Assembly: GCA_020634165.1 (NCBI GenBank)
Contig: JACKCF010000001.1
Location: forward strand, 310,001-374,000
Direction: 5' to 3'
DNA: 64,000 nt
From: Anaerolineaceae bacterium
GTDB lineage: Bacteria; Chloroflexota; Anaerolineae; Aggregatilineales; Phototrophicaceae
Shown: positions 61,667 through 64,000 of the stretch, in pieces
Layout of the letters: each line of letters starts with the position of its first letter
Numbering within the stretch: the stretch's first letter is position 1
The notes under the pieces: model-generated
The model's database searches: none
What the model saw: only the letters and a program-made list of their open reading frames with translations
Told to the model about the DNA's origin: nothing
Made by a program: the position numbers and the translations under genes

Positions 61667-64000
61667 CTAGAAAGCACGCCGCTTACGATACGCGCCGCCC
61701 AGCCCAAAGACGACTGCTGCACCACCCATCAGCATGAGGATAGCGACCAGTTCCTGCCACAGGGGCGTTTCACCAGTCGCTGGTAGCTCACTGACCAGCA
61801 GCAGGGTCGCGCTGGTATTCGCCAGGGTTGTGCCATTCCCGTAAAGTGTCCCGCTCATCATCACGCTTGATTGGCTGTAGGTGGCCGGAATGCGCGTAAA
61901 GATGGTGATGACGACCTGCTCACCCGCCTGGATGACATCCTGCGTAAACTGAATGACACTTTCTTGCAGCGATTGATTGAAGATGCGCGGCTGTCCGAGC
62001 GGTCCCATCGTGTAACGCGCTGCCGCCAACTGTGTGCCAATGGAAACTGTTCCACTGGTGCTGGTGGCGCTTTCAACGGTGATGCTCCCCGGCAGCGTCA
62101 GGCTGATGCTGGCGTCGTTGATGGCTGCACCACTTGTATTGTTGATGCTGACCTTCCATTCGACGCTGTCACCTACCTGGGCGAAGGTGCTCATCGGCGT
62201 GATGGCGAACAGCGTATCTGGCACAACGAAGTCACCGATGGTGCCTCCGGCGGTTGTTCCGCCATTGCCCAGGACTACGGGTGTCGTGTTGCACGTGGCA
62301 GCATTGCCACCGACGCAGACACGGATACCTGCCGCATTGTTGCTGGTATTTGGGTCATTGACGGCCACACCCTGGCTGACATCGGTCCGTAAGACGAGTT
62401 CAGAGCCATTGGTGCCGCTATCCACTACCGACTGGACCATCATCGACAGGCTAAAGCCGGATGGAACGACGACAGTGCCATAGTCACAGGTGATGACCGT
62501 CGGGCTGCCGCTTCCGCCTGTCACCGTACTACCGGTCGGGCAGTCATCGTTGGCATAGGTCAGGCCAACGGGTAACGTGTGCTCAATCACAACGCCTGAT
62601 GATGAGGCCTGACCGTTGTTGATGGCATCAGCAAATGAATTAATCGTGATGCCTTCTCCTGGCGCTTCATCACTGACGCTGATGTCTGCTTCAAGGTCGG
62701 CTTCGTTACTGGCCTCTAAGGTCAGGATTTCAACACGGTTGCCGCTTGCGTTGTGATGATGGACCAGCATGATTTCCGGCAGTGTCGTTACAGCACTCAG
62801 GTCATAGTCCACCGGAATAAACAGCCCGTCCAGGTCGACATACCAGGTCAAACCTGGGTATGGCCCACCTTGCAGGCCGCTGTCATCGCTGAAGCTGAGG
62901 GGGGCTGCGGCCACATCGTAGTTGATGTAGTCCCCACTCAACCGCGTCGAATCCGTAAAGTTGAGTTCACCCAGCACATCAACGTAGAAGCTCAACGTGG
63001 AGTTGGCGCTGTTCAGGCCGAGCAACCCTGCTGGAATTGGGAAGACCATGACGTTGTTATTGAGCAGATACAGGTCAATTTCATCCGCGAAGAATTCATT
63101 CGGCACGACGAAAGCGGCTGATCCTGTGTTCAGGTCCTGGATGAATCCGATGAATATATCAGTCGGGTCGGCACCGATGCCGAATGCTGCGGCGGCTGTG
63201 CCCAGGTCCCAGTTGAACAGGTTCCAGTCTTCTGCCAGGTCGCCATCAGTATCGAAGTAAATATCAAACAGCGTTTCGTAAGCGTTGGCTGTACTCCAAT
63301 CACCGTAGACACTCAACGCCATATAGACGGTTGTGTTGGCCAGGGCGGCATCCAGATCACCCCCTGTCAGGTCCAGCCAGAAATTGAGGTCGGACGAAAG
63401 ACCAATATATTGTAGGTCGCCTCGGTCAAAACCGGCTGGCGAGAAGCCATCGTTCGGGCTTTCGTAAACTTTCTCGAAGGCCGTCACAATCGACCACGTA
63501 TCGTAGGGCAGGTTGCCACCAGTGAAGACCTCGGTACCCGTGAGGTTGATGGTCGTCAGGCCAACAAGATCAGGACCCACAGCCACAGTGGCGCTGTCAG
63601 CCGCCATATCCGATGCTGGACGCGGAACGGCATGGACGGCAACGCGCAGAACGCTGCTGCTGTCTGTTGGCGTCAGGACGACATAGCCGCCTTCTTCCGC
63701 TACAAAGTGGCGCGGAATGCCACCAAGCACAAGCGGCGAAGTCTGCGTAAGTGATGAGGTTGGATCGGGCGTATGGGGTTGAGCAGCCGTCGGGTCCAGC
63801 GATAGGGTGACGTTCAAGGTGACGCTGCCACCTGCCGGAACGCTCACGCTGGATGGCGATACGCTGAACTGCGCCATTGGCGTATCGTTTCGCTGGTCAA
63901 AGGTGATGTCATAGGTACGCGGTGTCGTTCCCAGATTTTGAACCGTGATGGTTTGGCTTCGGGTTTCGGCAGTCACTGCCTCAATCAAGCCGAACGACAC
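61667..64000 (-). CDS. Surface protein with LPATG wall anchor (C-terminal part)
   Basis: At least 777 residues; the 5' end lies beyond the right edge. The visible N-terminal part is an fn3/Ig-like domain (SQTITVQNLGTTPRTYDITF ... VPAGGSVTLNVTLSLDP) of the kind found in subtilase-family and other large secreted proteins, so a protease domain upstream is possible but unseen. The middle (about 160-450) is a beta-rich domain with DLDAALANTTVYMALSVYGD and YFDTDGDLAEDWNLF. DUF11-like repeats follow (about 470-720). The C-terminus is a classic sortase signal: LPATG, a hydrophobic helix (LVAILMLMGGAAVVFGLGG) and YRKRRAF. The presence of a sortase is implied but none is in the window. Confidence 0.88.
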   Translation of the reverse strand: MSFGLIEAVTAETRSQTITVQNLGTTPRTYDITFDQRNDTPMAQFSVSPSSVSVPAGGSVTLNVTLSLDPTAAQPHTPDPTSSLTQTSPLVLGGIPRHFVAEEGGYVVLTPTDSSSVLRVAVHAVPRPASDMAADSATVAVGPDLVGLTTINLTGTEVFTGGNLPYDTWSIVTAFEKVYESPNDGFSPAGFDRGDLQYIGLSSDLNFWLDLTGGDLDAALANTTVYMALSVYGDWSTANAYETLFDIYFDTDGDLAEDWNLFNWDLGTAAAAFGIGADPTDIFIGFIQDLNTGSAAFVVPNEFFADEIDLYLLNNNVMVFPIPAGLLGLNSANSTLSFYVDVLGELNFTDSTRLSGDYINYDVAAAPLSFSDDSGLQGGPYPGLTWYVDLDGLFIPVDYDLSAVTTLPEIMLVHHHNASGNRVEILTLEASNEADLEADISVSDEAPGEGITINSFADAINNGQASSSGVVIEHTLPVGLTYANDDCPTGSTVTGGSGSPTVITCDYGTVVVPSGFSLSMMVQSVVDSGTNGSELVLRTDVSQGVAVNDPNTSNNAAGIRVCVGGNAATCNTTPVVLGNGGTTAGGTIGDFVVPDTLFAITPMSTFAQVGDSVEWKVSINNTSGAAINDASISLTLPGSITVESATSTSGTVSIGTQLAAARYTMGPLGQPRIFNQSLQESVIQFTQDVIQAGEQVVITIFTRIPATYSQSSVMMSGTLYGNGTTLANTSATLLLVSELPATGETPLWQELVAILMLMGGAAVVFGLGGAYRKRRAF

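Noticed and set aside
1..64000. Prophage, integrative element or insertion sequence
   Set aside because: No integrase, transposase, phage structural or conjugation gene is seen, and no large direct repeats flank the tRNA-Leu gene.

Overview
The window looks like chromosomal DNA of a free-living bacterium of the phylum Chloroflexota, probably an Anaerolineae-type lineage. The strongest marker is the gene trio at 37432-39423 (MSMEG_4193-type histidine phosphatase, DUF3090, SCO1664-type kinase-like protein), which as far as I know is essentially limited to Actinobacteria and Chloroflexota. Many secreted proteins with Thr/Pro/Glu linkers, META domains, an LPxTG-type anchor, stand-alone receiver and FHA proteins, and intergenic palindromic repeats fit the same picture. 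There is no rRNA, integrase, transposase, phage gene or CRISPR array. The only RNA gene seen is a tRNA-Leu(CAA).

Layout. 1-3.5 kb: FHA protein, a quinone-oxidoreductase-like enzyme flanked by a decayed copy of the FHA gene end, a membrane protein, a Roadblock protein and trmD. 3.5-13.3 kb: an exported-protein block (META/YbaY protein, S33 peptidase-META fusion, two lipoproteins, S1C protease) with a GT1 glycosyltransferase and a cAMP-binding-type protein. 13.4-16.4 kb: polyprenyl-phosphate mannosyltransferase, two nucleotidyltransferase-fold proteins, a membrane protein, tRNA-Leu. 16.5-20.8 kb: ECF sigma factor, anti-sigma factor, Nudix hydrolase and three tandem STAS-like paralogues. 20.8-28.6 kb: methyltransferase, phosphoesterase, a large kinase-ATPase-TPR protein, a GT87 mannosyltransferase-like protein and exported or membrane proteins. 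28.9-35.7 kb: MutS2, a TIR-TM-TPR protein, a DUF5666-like secreted protein and two degenerate receivers. 36-43.6 kb: quinoprotein-like beta-propeller, the conserved trio, a PAS histidine kinase, a methyltransferase and a D-threonine-aldolase-like enzyme. 43.6-52.7 kb: two glycosyltransferases, a glycogen debranching enzyme, phosphofructokinase with a PPi-type signature, an MFS transporter and a beta-lactamase-fold hydrolase. 52.7-64 kb: NAD-dependent reductase, an ABC exporter, PAP-phosphatase-like enzyme, RfaE2-like adenylyltransferase, FkbM methyltransferase, MurJ, a P-loop kinase, an EthD-like protein and the C-terminal part of a surface protein ending in LPATG.

The genes are mostly envelope building (GT2, GT87, GT1, MurJ, FkbM), secreted proteolysis, signalling (ECF/anti-sigma, STAS-like, receivers, histidine kinase, Ser/Thr kinase) and central carbon metabolism (debranching enzyme, PFK). 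Several convergent genes share their stop codons. The gaps between genes often hold a dispersed element of about 110 bp (three full and three partial copies) or short perfect palindromes.

The items most worth following up are the conserved trio of unknown function, the twin receivers that both lack the invariant lysine, the three tandem STAS-like genes, the repeat island between the sigma and anti-sigma genes, the TIR-TPR protein, and the dispersed 110-bp repeat family.
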